From Psococerastis gibbosa (taxonomy: Eukaryota; Arthropoda; Insecta; Psocodea; Psocidae), in assembly GCA_963971405.1 (NCBI GenBank), contig OZ020491.1, positions 812,910 to 876,909 of the forward strand: a stretch of 64,000 nt of DNA, in the 5' to 3' direction. Made by a program: the position numbers and the translations under genes. Shown one piece after another: positions 1 through 10,777 of this stretch. Position 1 is the first letter of the stretch. The number at the start of each line of letters is the position of its first letter. The notes under the pieces were generated by a model. It was given only the letters and a program-made list of their open reading frames with translations. It did not search any database and was not told the DNA's origin.

Positions 1-30
1 AAAACTTTGTAAGCCTATTAATTTTAATAC

Positions 31-229
31 GAAATGTGCCCAGCCACGTGGTCGCCACAAAATCGAGCACGTTATAAATATAAAATTCATTGGTCTAAAA
101 TGTTATATGTCATAAAATGTTATATTATAAGACGCATGATTCGGAATTTTGAGATGTTTTATACAAAAGGGGATAAAAAATAAAATGTATTCGATTTTGT
201 GGTGACCACGTGGCTGCACATTTCATCTT
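31..229. repeat. Imperfect inverted repeat upstream of the hAT transposase
   Basis: Arms at about 31-66 and 191-227 are near-complementary. Each contains GCCACGTGG and CCACAAAATCGA in opposite orientation, separated by about 125 bases. The arms lie inside the hAT element, 5' of its coding frame, so they could be subterminal transposase-binding sites. That role is inferred. Confidence 0.6.
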
Positions 230-334
230 AAGTAGGGCAATAGGAACAAGTGGACTAGATAATTAGGCTCTGGCTAGTGAGTTCTGAAAAAACTAATTTA
301 TTACAATTTTTATTTTTGATTCCGTAGTGAAATA

Positions 335-3084
335 ATGGATCGTCACAAGGGAAAACGCGAATATGCAAGCGGCAGTGAAAAGCGGAAAATCGCAGCAGAT
401 AAAGAAAACAAAATTCAAGATGTTTTATCTAAAACGCGCCGTATAACGGATTTTGTAACAAAAATAGAGACGGGTCCATCTACTCCTAGTTCTACTTCTA
501 ATTTTGTTGAAATGATGAGTGGTGATTCTGATTTTCCTGCATCTTCTCAAGTTATTGCTAGCCCTACCCAAGAGGTAAGAGTTTGACTTTAATTACTTAA
601 TTAAGGTGACCGCAATCAAAAATTACCGACCCCACTCACCCCAGTAATTCTTATGGAATTAAAAATGGGGGACTCCTGTTAATTTACTGTATGAATTAAA
701 CCTACCTAAACTTGAGTCGGCCATGCCGAAAGGATTGTTTACAAAATTAATTACAACTGTAATTGTTTTACTTGTAGGCAGTAATTGATAACAATGACGA
801 ATCCGAAAATACTGCTGATGATGGATTTTGCAAAGAAAATGACGTGGGATTGTGGCCAGCAGTTCTTAGTCAACAACACATCGACTATTGGATCAAGAAA
901 GGAAATTTGGAAACTCAGCATTGTAATGAAGATATTTTGAAAGAAAAAAGCTTGGGACAAGTAGATGCAGTGAAAAGAAGAAAATGCCATGCAAGTTTAT
1001 TCCTTCGTCAAACTCAGGCAGGCAAGTCTATAAGCCGCTCTTGGTTATGTTTTTCACCTAGTACGGGGAAGCTATACTGCTTTTATTGTAAATTGCTCTG
1101 CAAATCAGCAAATCAGTTTTCAACTGAAGGGTTTGCTGACTGGAAGCATGCGTCTGAGCGTTTGAAAAGACATGAAACTACCGTAACGCATTTGCAAATA
1201 GTTTGCCAATTTAAGCATCTCTCAAACGAGGCAATGCGTATTGATCGTGAGTTGGCCACACAAGTGAAGGAGAGCATTGCTTATTGGCGAAACGTTCTAA
1301 ACAGATTGATTTCCGTCATAATATTTCTTTCTGGACGAGGACTTGCCTTTCGAGGGGACAACGAAATTTTGGGATCAACCAAAAATGGCAATTATTTGGG
1401 AGTCCTTGAGCTAATTGCACAATATGATCCGTTTTTAGTAGGCCACTTAGAGAAGCATGGAAATCGTGGCAGTGGTAGTGGCGGCGTTAACTACCTATCT
1501 GCCCACATTTGCGAAGAATTAATTGCGCTGATGTCCACCAAAGTTAGCGATGAAATAATTAAACGCTTAAAAGCCTGCAAATATTATTCGGTTTCGGTAG
1601 ATTCAACAACTGACGAAGGCCATATAGATCAAATGACTGTGATTGTCAGGTATCTAGAAGAAAGCACACCAAAGGAAAGATTTCTTAGTTTTATGCCAAA
1701 CCAAGGCCATAAAGCTAAAGAATTATTTGATGGCCTCAACAAAGTTTTAAAAAAGTTCGGCCTGGATTTGAAAGATATTCGTGGGCAGTCGTATGACAAT
1801 GCTTCCGCTATGAGTGGAGAATATAGTGGTCTACGCACTTTGGTGCTAAATGAGAATCCTTTGGCTTTATGGGTTCCATGTTTCAATCATTCCCTCAACT
1901 TAGTGGGCACAAAAGCGATGGACTCCTGCTCCCAATCGAAATTATTTTTTAGCTTTCTTGAGCAAATTTATGTATTTTTTACAAGTTCCACAGCTCGGTT
2001 CAACGTCCTTTCAAATGTTCTAAAAAGTGCTGCGAAGAAGTATGGCCACAACATACCAGTGCCCAAAAGAATCAGTTTAACCCGGTGGTCCTCAAGAGCG
2101 GAAGCTACTAATAGCCTAGTTTTGGGCTATAACGAAATACGAGAAGTCCTTAAAGATCTCTCCGAAGAAGATGTCCAAGCAAGTGGACTCTATTTGCAAA
2201 TTACCACGTTGGAGATAGCAATTTACGCTGTTCTTTGGAACGATATACTGGCAAGGGTGAATGCAGTAAACATCAATCTCCAGAATCCAAGAATCGACAT
2301 TAATACTTCGATCAGTGTGATGGAGTCCCTTAAGATCTTCATTGGGGAATTTAGGGATTCTTTCCAAGAATATGAGAAAAAGGGTGTTGAATTGTGTGGG
2401 CACAATTCTTATAAATCGGAAACTTTGCGGAAGCGGATCCGAAATGTGAGGCTAAATCCTTTGGATTATGGGAAAACTGAGGAAGCTGAATTCAGTCATA
2501 GCGAGAAATTCCGAATCGAAAGTTTCATTCCCATAATTGACCAGTTTATGCAATCATTGGATCGGAGAATTTCAGCATATGAAGACATAAATAGGAAATT
2601 TGGATTTTTACAATATTTAGAAAAAATAAGCCCTGATGATTTGAAAACTAGGGCAGAGAACCTGGTGAGTTGTTACACAGGTGACTTGGACGGTAACTTG
2701 TACTTCGAGCTAGTACAGTTTCGTGAGTTTGTGAAATTATTTGTGATAGATGATGCACAAAAAAACAATATAATCGAAGAAAAACGTATCAGTTTTGAAC
2801 GGTTCATGTACAATTTGATTTTAGAAAGAGGAGTAGCTGATAGCTTTCCCAATGTAGAAGTACTTTTGAAGATGTACTTAGTTATAATGAGTGGCAACAT
2901 AAGCAGCGAGCGATCTTTTTCCGTACTAAAACACATAAAAAATCCTCGTCGCACCAGTTCTTCTGAAGCTCGGCTTAGCCATCTTTCAATGCTGAATATA
3001 AATCACGACATAGTGGCAGCGTTAAATTATGACGATATAATTGACAGTTTTGCTGTAATAAAGAGTCGAAGAGTGCATCTTTAA
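335..3084 (+). CDS. hAT transposase, ZMYM1-like (TTF zinc finger + hAT dimerisation domain)
   Basis: This would be the transposase that cuts and moves the surrounding hAT element. The model has two exons, 335-574 and 778-3084, with a GTAAGA donor after codon 80 and a TTGTAG acceptor. Both junctions are phase 0, giving about 848 residues. A TTF-type zinc finger (SRSWLCFSP, YCFYCKLLC, then a His-rich segment with RHETTVTH) is followed by the RNase-H-like region, with VDSTTDEG and the QSYDNASAMSG block. The C-terminal hAT dimerisation motif includes SGNISSERSFSVLKHIK. No frameshift or stop breaks the frame, so the copy may be young or still under selection. A domesticated host gene is possible, but the adjoining terminal inverted repeat argues for a transposon. 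Confidence 0.85.
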
Positions 3085-3347
3085 ATAAATTAAAATTTTG
3101 TGTTTATAATTAGGTACCTATTAATTTATTCCTTTTAAAAATACACCGCAGTGTCTACAGCTTTAGTTGAGTAGCCCTTAGGCTTGTATTGTACTATTGA
3201 CTTGACTTTATATTACTAAGAATCGCTTTTCTTTTTTATAATGATTTTGCAACCTGTGTCACCATTTTATAATTTATTGTGGGATATTCGTCTAAGGGGA
3301 TTAGAAATTTCTCCCCGAGAAAGGGCCCCCACATAATTCGGGCCCAC

Positions 3348-3376
3348 GGGCCCCCACAAGCCCAAACCCGGCACTG
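3348..3376. repeat. Right terminal inverted repeat of the hAT element
   Basis: The segment ends in CCCGGCACTG, which read inward is CAGTGCCGGG followed by TTTGGGCTTGTGGG. A CAGTG start is typical of hAT elements of the ZMYM1/TTF type. It lies 264 bases past the transposase stop codon. Confidence 0.65.
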
Positions 3377-3530
3377 TGTTTGATGGCATGTTTTCAATGA
3401 AATCCAAACACGTCATATTGTATGACGAAATAATTGTTACTGGCATTAACGTGCTTTCGATAGTTATCAAATTTTAGAAAAATCAAATACAGGTATGGTC
3501 AAAGTTAAAATCGTACCTAACCGTCGCGCT

Positions 3531-3600
3531 TTCATAAATAAATAAATAAATAAATAATGACTTTATTATAGCCGAGACCACTTTAGCAACAAAAACAGTA
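3531..3600 (-). repeat. (AAAT)n tract with SINE-like tail fragment
   Basis: An (AAAT)n run is followed by a short stretch resembling the 3' tail of the tRNA-headed SINE seen at 37.0 kb. The remainder of 3385-4006 shows no coding signal apart from a short CT/CA-rich run near 3655-3672. Confidence 0.4.
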
Positions 3601-4006
3601 TAAATTTGCAGTACGAGGTTACAAAAATTAAAAAGTTCCCTAAAACTGAAACACTCACTCACTCACACACACAAGCATGGGGCGGATTGAATAAATCATA
3701 GCCTATGAAATATTTGAAATTAGATGCTCCTTGAGTCGAATCCTGAACACAGTTAGTGACGGCGAATCATGAATGCAACGGGGGATTGAGTTAAACAGTA
3801 AAATTGAGGAAACCAGGTGATAGATGAATGAAACATATGTGCATTGTGGTGGAGAATGGGTAAAAGATGATCACTGCTGGTATTGTAGGTACGGTTAGAG
3901 AGGTTATTGAAGTTTTGTTTCATGGTATTCAATCTCTCCACGTCTTCTCTCAAACAGAACAGTGCGACTGCTTATCATACTTACTGACCTGCCTATTTAC
4001 ACTTAC

Positions 4007-5128
4007 AGCTATGATCGGAGGAGGCTCATTGAAGTAGTAGTTATTGGTGACACTGTTGTCAATTCGGGTGTACCTGTAGTCCGACCCGTACCCCGCCCCG
4101 GAGTAGCCCCACGGGCTTGAGGCCGCGTGCGAGTGGCCCAAGGAGGAGCTGTACGAGAACGGCGAAGAGTGCAGTGCAGAGTTGAGCAGGTAGCCACCGA
4201 CCACTCCTACAGCGAGGCCTGTCCCCAGACCAGGGCCACTGTGTCCAGTGCCATAAGTACTGTACCCATAGCCGCTGTTCACAGGGTACCCGTAATTGGA
4301 GGGACTCCCGTGAAGAGAATTTCCCCCATAGGTATAACTGCCATGCCCTCCTGAGAAACCGCCAGGGTAGCCAAACTGGTTATGGGGTGGGTAATAAGCC
4401 TGCGGCACAGTGGCTTTGCCCTGTTGTAGACCTCTTTGATACCCCTGATCATAGCCCTTGCTGTACCCTTTCTCGTACTTCTTTCCGTTGTTGTAGTTGT
4501 AGTGTGTCTGGGCTGGCGGTTGCCGGTTTGGGTTTTGCTGTGCGAACGGCCTGTGTGTTGTGGCCATGGGTGCGCTTGGTTGGGGGTTCCTCCACCCTAT
4601 TGGCTGTGAAGGTGAATTTGGCTTGTTGGTATTTTGCACGTTTCCACCGCTGGCGTGTTGTGGAGTAGAATGGGGGTTTTGAAACCCATGCGGTTGAGAA
4701 GGAGCTGGGCTTTGCTTGGGCTGCTCTACATTCCATCCCGATTTCTGAGGGCTCGTTGGCGTCTGGGGTGGTTTCTGTTGACTTGGAACTGGGCTGTGGT
4801 TTGGGCTAGAGGGTGTCTTTGGTACTGTCCAGCCGTAATTTGGAGAGTTGGTTGGCGTTTGTGGTGGTTTCGGCTGGCTTGGCACAGGGCTGTGGTTGGG
4901 GATTGAGGGTGTTTTCGGTACTGTCCAGCTGGTGTGTCCGGTATTTGGGGTCCGTGGAGGACTAGGGGCGGGTCTGGAGGGTGTGCTGCGACTCCCACCC
5001 CCTGAACGGGGGGAACTTCTGTAGCTACCCCCTCCTCCTCGAAACCCGCCACGACTTTGCGCAGGAGTTACGTTGATTATGATAAACAGTAGGCTCAGGT
5101 GTAAAATACTGCCGGAAGGTACTCTCAT
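4007..5128 (-). CDS. Secreted Gly/Pro/Tyr-rich protein, partial (3' exon not located)
   Basis: Not recognised as a named family. The exon starts after a good acceptor (TTCAATTCCAG, about 5139), which puts the start at the Met at 5126-5128 rather than the upstream in-frame Met at 5212. The first 25 or so residues form a signal peptide (LHLSLLFIIINVTPAQS). A Gly/Arg/Ser segment (GGFRGGGG) follows. Next is a Pro-rich region with two copies of GWTVPKTP-type repeats and NHSPVPSQ. Then come KGYSKGYDQGYQRG, a Gly/Tyr/Ser-rich region and a hydrophobic Gly/Ala stretch (GLGTGLAVGVVGGYLL), ending near NSVTNNYYFNEPPP. A strong donor (GCT|GTAAGT, at 4006) ends the exon at 374 residues. Unspliced, the frame would run only 18 residues further to 3950. 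The mix of low-complexity Gly/Tyr and one hydrophobic Gly/Ala segment recalls prion/Shadoo-like or cuticle and glue proteins, but that is composition only. Confidence 0.6.
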
Positions 5129-5438
5129 TCTTCTGGCTGGAATTGAAGCAAAATGGTGCATTAGAACCTTTGCAATGTCAGTCAGTCCACAAGGCCTTAA
5201 ATCACGAACCATGAATTATTGAAGTGAAACTTCTTTATCGACGTAGGGAGAAAAAATAGTATGTAATGTTTTTCGGTTACGCGTTACGCGCCATCTTGTT
5301 ACGCGCCATCCTGATTTCTGTACTCATGGATGACGCTCATGTTTGGGCAGATGTAGAAGGCGTATCTCAATTTAAATTATACCCATCTTCGTATATTCTT
5401 CCTCTTTCAGGCCATGCTATATTTGTTGTGATTGGGCA

Positions 5439-5618
5439 CAAGGCCGCAGCCAGGATTTTTTTTCGGGGGGGGGGGGGTTTAGAAATTTCATTGGGTATTA
5501 CATAGTGGTTTTTTTATTTTTCCTCACAAAATCCGATTCTATCTAGTATGAAGCCATTTCATTTCGGGGGGGGGGGGTTAAGCCCCCATGAACCCCCCCC
5601 CCCTTGGCTACGGCCATG
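5439..5618. mobile_element. hAT-type MITE with GGCCGTAGCCAGG ends
   Basis: Terminal inverted repeats (5439-5454, CAAGGCCGCAGCCAGG, against the complement of 5602-5618) enclose 180 bases with two poly-G and one poly-C tract. Direct 8-bp copies of ATTGGGCA flank it at 5431-5438 and 5619-5626. An 8-bp duplication is the hallmark of hAT insertion. It has no coding capacity. Confidence 0.85.
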
Positions 5619-5939
5619 ATTGGGCAAATGGTTCGACTTTGGGGGGAGGAAACGTGAGGAGGTGCGCCCAAATTTGGCCAAAAGTTGCCGATTTTAAGCG
5701 AAAATAGGCCTTTTTCAGCAGCGTTTTTGGAGGTGTTAATATCAATTTGAAAACTTCAAACTACTTTAGAACACTTTTCCACCTTTCTTACTCTTTCTAG
5801 TCTCTCTAGACATGTATAAAGTTTTACTATCCATTTCTTCTTATGAAAAAGTAATTTTTCAGAAAAGTCCCAAAAGTTATTAAATGGAGTATTCTTGTTA
5901 CAGTAATAACAGTAGAATTGCGTCAGTAATGTAAGTTTA

Positions 5940-6440
5940 TTGACTTCGATGGCAAGGTGGCGGCGGGCTTGTACTTGTGCGAGTCTCTACAAGCCATGCG
6001 ATCGGAGACGTGTCGTAACTCAACACGGGTACTAACATACAGAGGCGACTGAAGAGGTCAATCTGACACATTCATTAAATTGTTTGTATGCTATTAACCT
6101 TTTTTTTTGTTAAAGTGTCTATAATTGCAAAATATCCTCAACTGCATACTGTTTGTAGATGGGTCTTTAGGAAGCGCCCTTATTTTAAAAAAAAAAGTAC
6201 GCAAAGAATGTTCAAAGTTCTAATTAATATTATTATTGTTATATATTTTTATGGACTTTTTATGGACCCAGGACTGCTTATTGTGGCCTATAGATCCAAT
6301 ACCAACGACCTTATGGATTTCGGACACTATTTGTATTGTTCCGTATGAATTTTTGGCCATTGGCAAACTGGTATACCTACATCGGCGACAAGCGATAATG
6401 GACAAACTGAGACAAGCTTACCATTGATGCAATGAAACAG
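5940..6440 (+). repeat. Dispersed repeat of unknown class (copy 1 of 3)
   Basis: Two blocks recur elsewhere. The first (about 5975-6100, GCGATCGGAGACGTG ... GGCGACTGAAGAG ... ATTAACC) matches 59715-59850. The second (about 6255-6440, TTTTTGGCCATTGGCAAACTGG ... GACAAGC) matches 56690-56840 and 60720-60860. Short frames here do not look coding. Confidence 0.5.
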
Positions 6441-6493
6441 GCGAAAGCATGACTGAATCAAGTACAGTGAAAAACAGATAAGAACGATGCGAA

Positions 6494-6660
6494 CAAGGCC
6501 GTGCCCAGGTTTTGATTTCGGGGGGGGGGTCCAATTTTTTTTAGGTAATTTATTAATGAAAGTCCATTCTATCCAGTGTTCGAACTCAAATAAAATTATT
6601 CCCATTGGGGGGGGGAGGTCCGGACCCCTTCGACACCCCCCCCCCCTGGGCACGGCCACG
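6494..6660. mobile_element. hAT-type MITE with GGCCGTGCCCAGG ends (copy 1)
   Basis: Terminal inverted repeats CAAGGCCGTGCCCAGG (6494-6509) and the complement at 6645-6660 enclose 167 bases rich in poly-G/poly-C. The flanking octamers GATGCGAA and GATACGAG match at 6 of 8 positions, suggesting an aged duplication. The interior aligns in inverse orientation with the element at 61859-61992. Confidence 0.8.
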
Positions 6661-7179
6661 GATACGAGTGTTCAAAGTTCTAAAAATAATAACACTCGAA
6701 TGTTCCATTACCATTTTCTGACGTTCAGTGAGAAGAATTCTTTGCCTCGATCATTGGTTCATTGACACGTGTGAGAGACGGTCTGATTGGGAGAATGTCT
6801 GACACTTCGCTACCTACCAACGAATTTCTGACGTATCTTTGAGAATTCTCGCAAGATATTTTTAACGTGGAAAGAAATACATTTATTTAGTTATGGAAAT
6901 GTACGTATCTTTCTTATCGCTCCTCTTCATGGAAAATTCAACGTTTCTTTGTCTGTTCTCTTTTGAAAACTCAAAAGACTGACGCATTCTTTATACAAAG
7001 CTGTCAACACTACGCACAATAAACTTATTATTTAGATGGACATGTACACTTTATTGCGTGCGGTGACTATCAGAGTAATATTAAAAGGCTAGTTGTACGG
7101 CTGTACTATTCTTATTTGCCTTATTTTGTTTATTTTAATTTCGCCCTGCCGAGTATTACTAATGCTTTGTTCCGTTTAG

Positions 7180-7765
7180 GGAGATTCATCTACCTATTGA
7201 GATGGCGACCAATGTTCGACTTTCGGAAAATTTCTTCACAACTTTTCATTTCATGACCCCCTGAGCCTAAAACCACCCTCCGTTCAAAACGTTATATATA
7301 TGTATGTATGTATATATATATATATAAATATAAATATATATATATATGTATATCGATTTTAGGAAACACTCTAACTTCCGTAAATATTATCCGATTTTGA
7401 TGAAACTTACCACAAAAATTGATCATACAAATGCCTTGATCGAGTTCGTTAATCGTTAACCAGCTAGATCCACTATTTAGTAAAAAGATGGCGGCCGATT
7501 GAAACCTTGTATAATTCATATCTCAGTTAATATTGGTCGCAGAGGAATGAATTAAAATTTGACTAAAAGTCCGTATTGTTATCTACGATAATGGTTATCA
7601 CTACTTTTTTGACAAATGAACCATTTTAAGATGGCATCCAGTGAAAGTAAAAATAATTTGATAAATAAAAGTTCATAGTCGGCATTGTGGCTCGAAATTT
7701 GGAACACAAGAGTGTTTTGTGTGTTGATGTTGTGGTCGGGAAAATAATGAAGTATTTTTTATTTG
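7180..7765 (+). repeat. Interspersed repeat A, copy 1
   Basis: This block recurs at 14509-15090 (same strand) and 31643-32094 (opposite strand). Landmarks are GAGATGGCGACCAATGTTCGAC, CGATTTTGATGAAACTT, TTGATCATACAAATG, TATCTACGATAATGG and GTGGTCGGGAAAATAATG. An (AT)n expansion sits at 7293-7346. It has no coding frame and its class is unknown. Confidence 0.7.
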
Positions 7766-9173
7766 TTATTGCATAGTACATAGCGTAGGTAGCGTAGCAG
7801 GCACGTAGCCAGCCAGCCCTCCCCCCCCCCCCGAAATGTAAAAAAAGGAAGAAAAAATGTTATCATTATTGTAAATGAGTGAAATGAGTTTTTTTTTATA
7901 TATATTACTGCTTTACTGGCTTCCTTTTAGTTTGTAACCCGGGAGGGGGGGGGGGAGCAGAGGTAGGCATATTGCTTCTGTATAGTTTTGTTTTGCACTC
8001 CAAAATCACTCGGTGGGTCTGGAGGTAAGAGTAGGAATGAAGAATATAGGTCTCATTTGATATTGTACCCAAAGCAGTAAGATGATTTATTCCACGTTCC
8101 ACTACTTTACAACTTCCAAGATGGCATGATCAACACTCAGCAGTCTAGGGATCATTCAAATAGTATAGAAATGCAAATGAAATACCGGATGGTTATTCCT
8201 AGAAAATACACTGGTGAAATAACTTGCCTATAGCGTGAGATACCCAATATGCGACTTCCCATTGAAGAAACATGTAAAACGCAAAGTATTTGCGTTTCAA
8301 ATTTTTTGCAAAACCTCTCGTAAAGAGATGACATATGCAAATATGACGGTATCGATATTCCGCGTGATAGTACGGTAAATATGGATTTCAAACCTATTGT
8401 GACACGGATTTCATATTTTCACTTTTCTACAAAATGCTTTTCATATCGAAATCCCGTTTCATGCAGTTCTGTTGGTTTGCTTACCTCCAAGTCTTAAATA
8501 AATAAACAAATACTTTTTTATGCTACATACAGTATTACTGGCTTACTGTTTATTATAAAGTAGGATTGAATAAATATAAATAAAATAAATAAATATAAAT
8601 AAAATATTTGCAGCATCGTCCGCACCCTATTGTATTTTCATCGCTTGCCCCTAGCCCCTAACGGCTCTAACTCCTCCAAGGTTTGCTTAACTAAAGCAAT
8701 ACATGCATCAGTCTTTTAAATGTTTAAATGACCTTACATTAAGATTAATACGTACATTATACTAGTAAGTAGTATTTACTTCTAGAGAGAAGGGCATCTA
8801 TATATTTTATTGTCTTCTTTTTCTGGCAATAACCGATCCACTTTCCACGTTCAACCACAGATCACAGAAATTAACACATTCACAGATAAAACAAATAGGG
8901 TGTTAGTGAATAGACAGGTCTCTGAATGCATGGTGTCAGCTTGGCACTGCAAGTGGTCATTGTGCCCGTCGCTGGTCACGGTACCTGACTTTTCCGGATG
9001 CTGCAGCAAGGTTATACTTATTTTCCGCACACTTGTCAGACATTAGTGAGCCTAAACAGTCCAGGTAGTAGAGAACTACAGAGCAGACCAGAAGCTGGTG
9101 AGTTCCGCCTCAACATTCATTGGGGGAATTTTCTACAGCAAGGATTAATTTAGGCCAGAGGCGCAATACTGAA
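7766..9173. other. Intergenic, no gene recognised
   Basis: Poly-C (7809-7831) and poly-G (7943-7955) tracts occur beside GTAGCCAG, which resembles the MITE end at 5.4 kb. An (AAATA)n-like stretch lies at 8567-8610. No convincing coding frame, splice pair or RNA gene was seen. Confidence 0.4.
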
Positions 9174-9440
9174 CCTTATCACACCGAAACGTCTAAAATG
9201 GCTAGAACAAGTTGTAGAAATGTCTGAAGACCGCATGGTGAACTAAATTTACAACGCAAGCATTGCGGGAAGACGACTGCAGGAAGGTCTTTGAAAACGC
9301 TGAAAGAATGAGTTGGAAACTGAGCTTCGCGAGTTGGGAGTCCGTAGATGGTGGACCGAGATAACTGGAGGAGTGTTGGTGAGCAGGCCATAGCTCATCA
9401 AGGGCAATAGGGCCAAAGGAAGAAGAAGAAGAAGAAGAAG
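9174..9440 (+). pseudogene. Decayed 3' end of a non-LTR reverse transcriptase gene
   Basis: One frame reads LITPKRLKWLEQVVEMSEDRMV, then IYNASIAGRR and ELGVRRWW with EITG, interrupted by several stops. This is the C-terminal pattern (RLKWLGHVxRM ... GVRRW) of RTE-like endonuclease-reverse transcriptase elements. It ends in an (AGA)n run at 9418-9440, a typical simple-repeat tail. The 5' part is absent. It is a dead fragment. Confidence 0.6.
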
Positions 9441-9445
9441 ATCTT

Positions 9446-9845
9446 GTTTCTTCACTACTACTCTATTTGGGACTTTGTTGTCAGCGACGAACCCAGCAGA
9501 TGCGTTTTCTCCCATTGGTGAAAGTAAAGGTTGTATATGGGCCCAGGCACGACAGAAAATTTAATGTTGAATCTCGAAACTCCAACTTCATTACGTGACC
9601 CGCAAGTAAATTCTCTAAAATTGCCTCATCATCTCTTGATTTACAAGCCGTGGCGCTGCAACCTTTTTCCTTAGTCTATGCTACAACCCTTTGAGGGTCT
9701 AGACCTGAGGACTGGTAGAGAATCCTCTCCCCTGCTCACCCCTGCTCAATTCGAGATGCTATGGTCAGCAACATGCTTGGCTAGTAACATGCCTGGTGGC
9801 TGCGTTTTTCCCCACCGATGAAGGCAAAGTACCCATTACAGCTAC
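9446..9845 (+). repeat. Dispersed repeat C, two degenerate copies
   Basis: Two blocks (about 9446-9535 and 9707-9845) share a theme: CACTGCTC, CTATTTGGG or similar, GTGGTCAGCAACATG, then CCCACCGATGAAGG. It recurs at 32520-32640 and, inverted, at 55375-55495. No gene was seen between 9536 and 10302. Confidence 0.45.
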
Positions 9846-10302
9846 GTCAACCCAGGACCATAGGCACCAATTTCCTTTTATCAATATTTACCTTTTTTGC
9901 ATTTTTATTAACCGTTTTTATATTTTTATTTTGACCGCAAGTGATTGTTTTCTATTTAGTCTTTAAAATTTAATGCAATCCTGAAATTGCCCCAGTGATT
10001 CAAGTCTCATTGAGCATTAGTACTGGGGTAGACACTGAAAACTGCACATGAAAAACTGTATATTTACATACTTACTTACATACTTACTTTATGTCACGTT
10101 TCAAACCTTGGCCTTCCTTTATAGGCCAGCTATCTACCATATATTCATCACAACTTGCAACAGGAGCGTTATTTCTATATTTTCAGGGGGGAGGGCAAGA
10201 TGACAACTAGCTACATGTTAAACAAGGTTGTTACGGTTCTCCCGTTAGTCAGGGTCAATGTAATATTTTTCTCGATTGCAGGGGCCAATTAAGCCCTGGG
10301 GC

Positions 10303-10769
10303 CATGGGTGCCGGTTCCACAAGGCTTGGTATGGCCCGGGCCATACCAATATTCAGATTTGTATGGCTGAGCCATACCAATAATTTTAGGAATAACCACA
10401 TAATTTTTTAGTGTATTTTGATAAATAAATTCCCTGATTTACATTGCACTTATTTAGAACAAATGTTATAATTTTTATGAAAATTAAAGGACTTGGACTT
10501 GACACGGCTTGTTAATCTGTTCATTAAAAAAAATGAAAAAAGGAGTGCGGTTTGCGCTTTTTTAAAATCAAAAAATATTTGAATTGTGGGTTTACTCTTA
10601 TTGTGTCATTTTCACAACAGATTTATTGAAATCATAGCTGCAGGGTGAAGCCATATATTTATTGGGGGAGGGAGGGGGGGGGGGGCAAATTGACTCCTTC
10701 CCCCCGAAGAAAAGATTTCCTCGGGCAATGTTGGGCCATACCAATAATTTCCACAACTCGGCACCCATG
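10303..10769. mobile_element. hAT-type MITE with CATGGGTGCCG ends
   Basis: Ends CATGGGTGCCGG (10303) and CGGCACCCATG (to 10769) are inverted. They are followed inward by GGTATGGCC / GGCCATACC. Perfect 8-bp direct repeats CCTGGGGC lie at 10295-10302 and 10770-10777. At 467 bases with no transposase frame it is non-autonomous. Confidence 0.8.
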
Positions 10770-10777
10770 CCTGGGGC

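Larger units (their letters stand above)
1..3376 (+). mobile_element. hAT-superfamily DNA transposon (ZMYM1-like type), left end outside window
   Basis: The element carries a two-exon transposase frame (335-3084) and ends at a terminal inverted repeat at 3348-3376, which reads outward as CAGTGCCGGGTTTGGGC. No matching left terminus occurs in 1-334, so the left end probably lies before the window. The 8 bases after the right end (3377-3384, TGTTTGAT) would be the target duplication, which cannot be confirmed without the left flank. Confidence 0.7.

Noticed and set aside
4009-5052. Other-frame reading frames in the Gly/Pro-rich gene (both strands)
   Set aside because: Only the chosen frame has a signal peptide, an acceptor before the ATG and a donor at its end.
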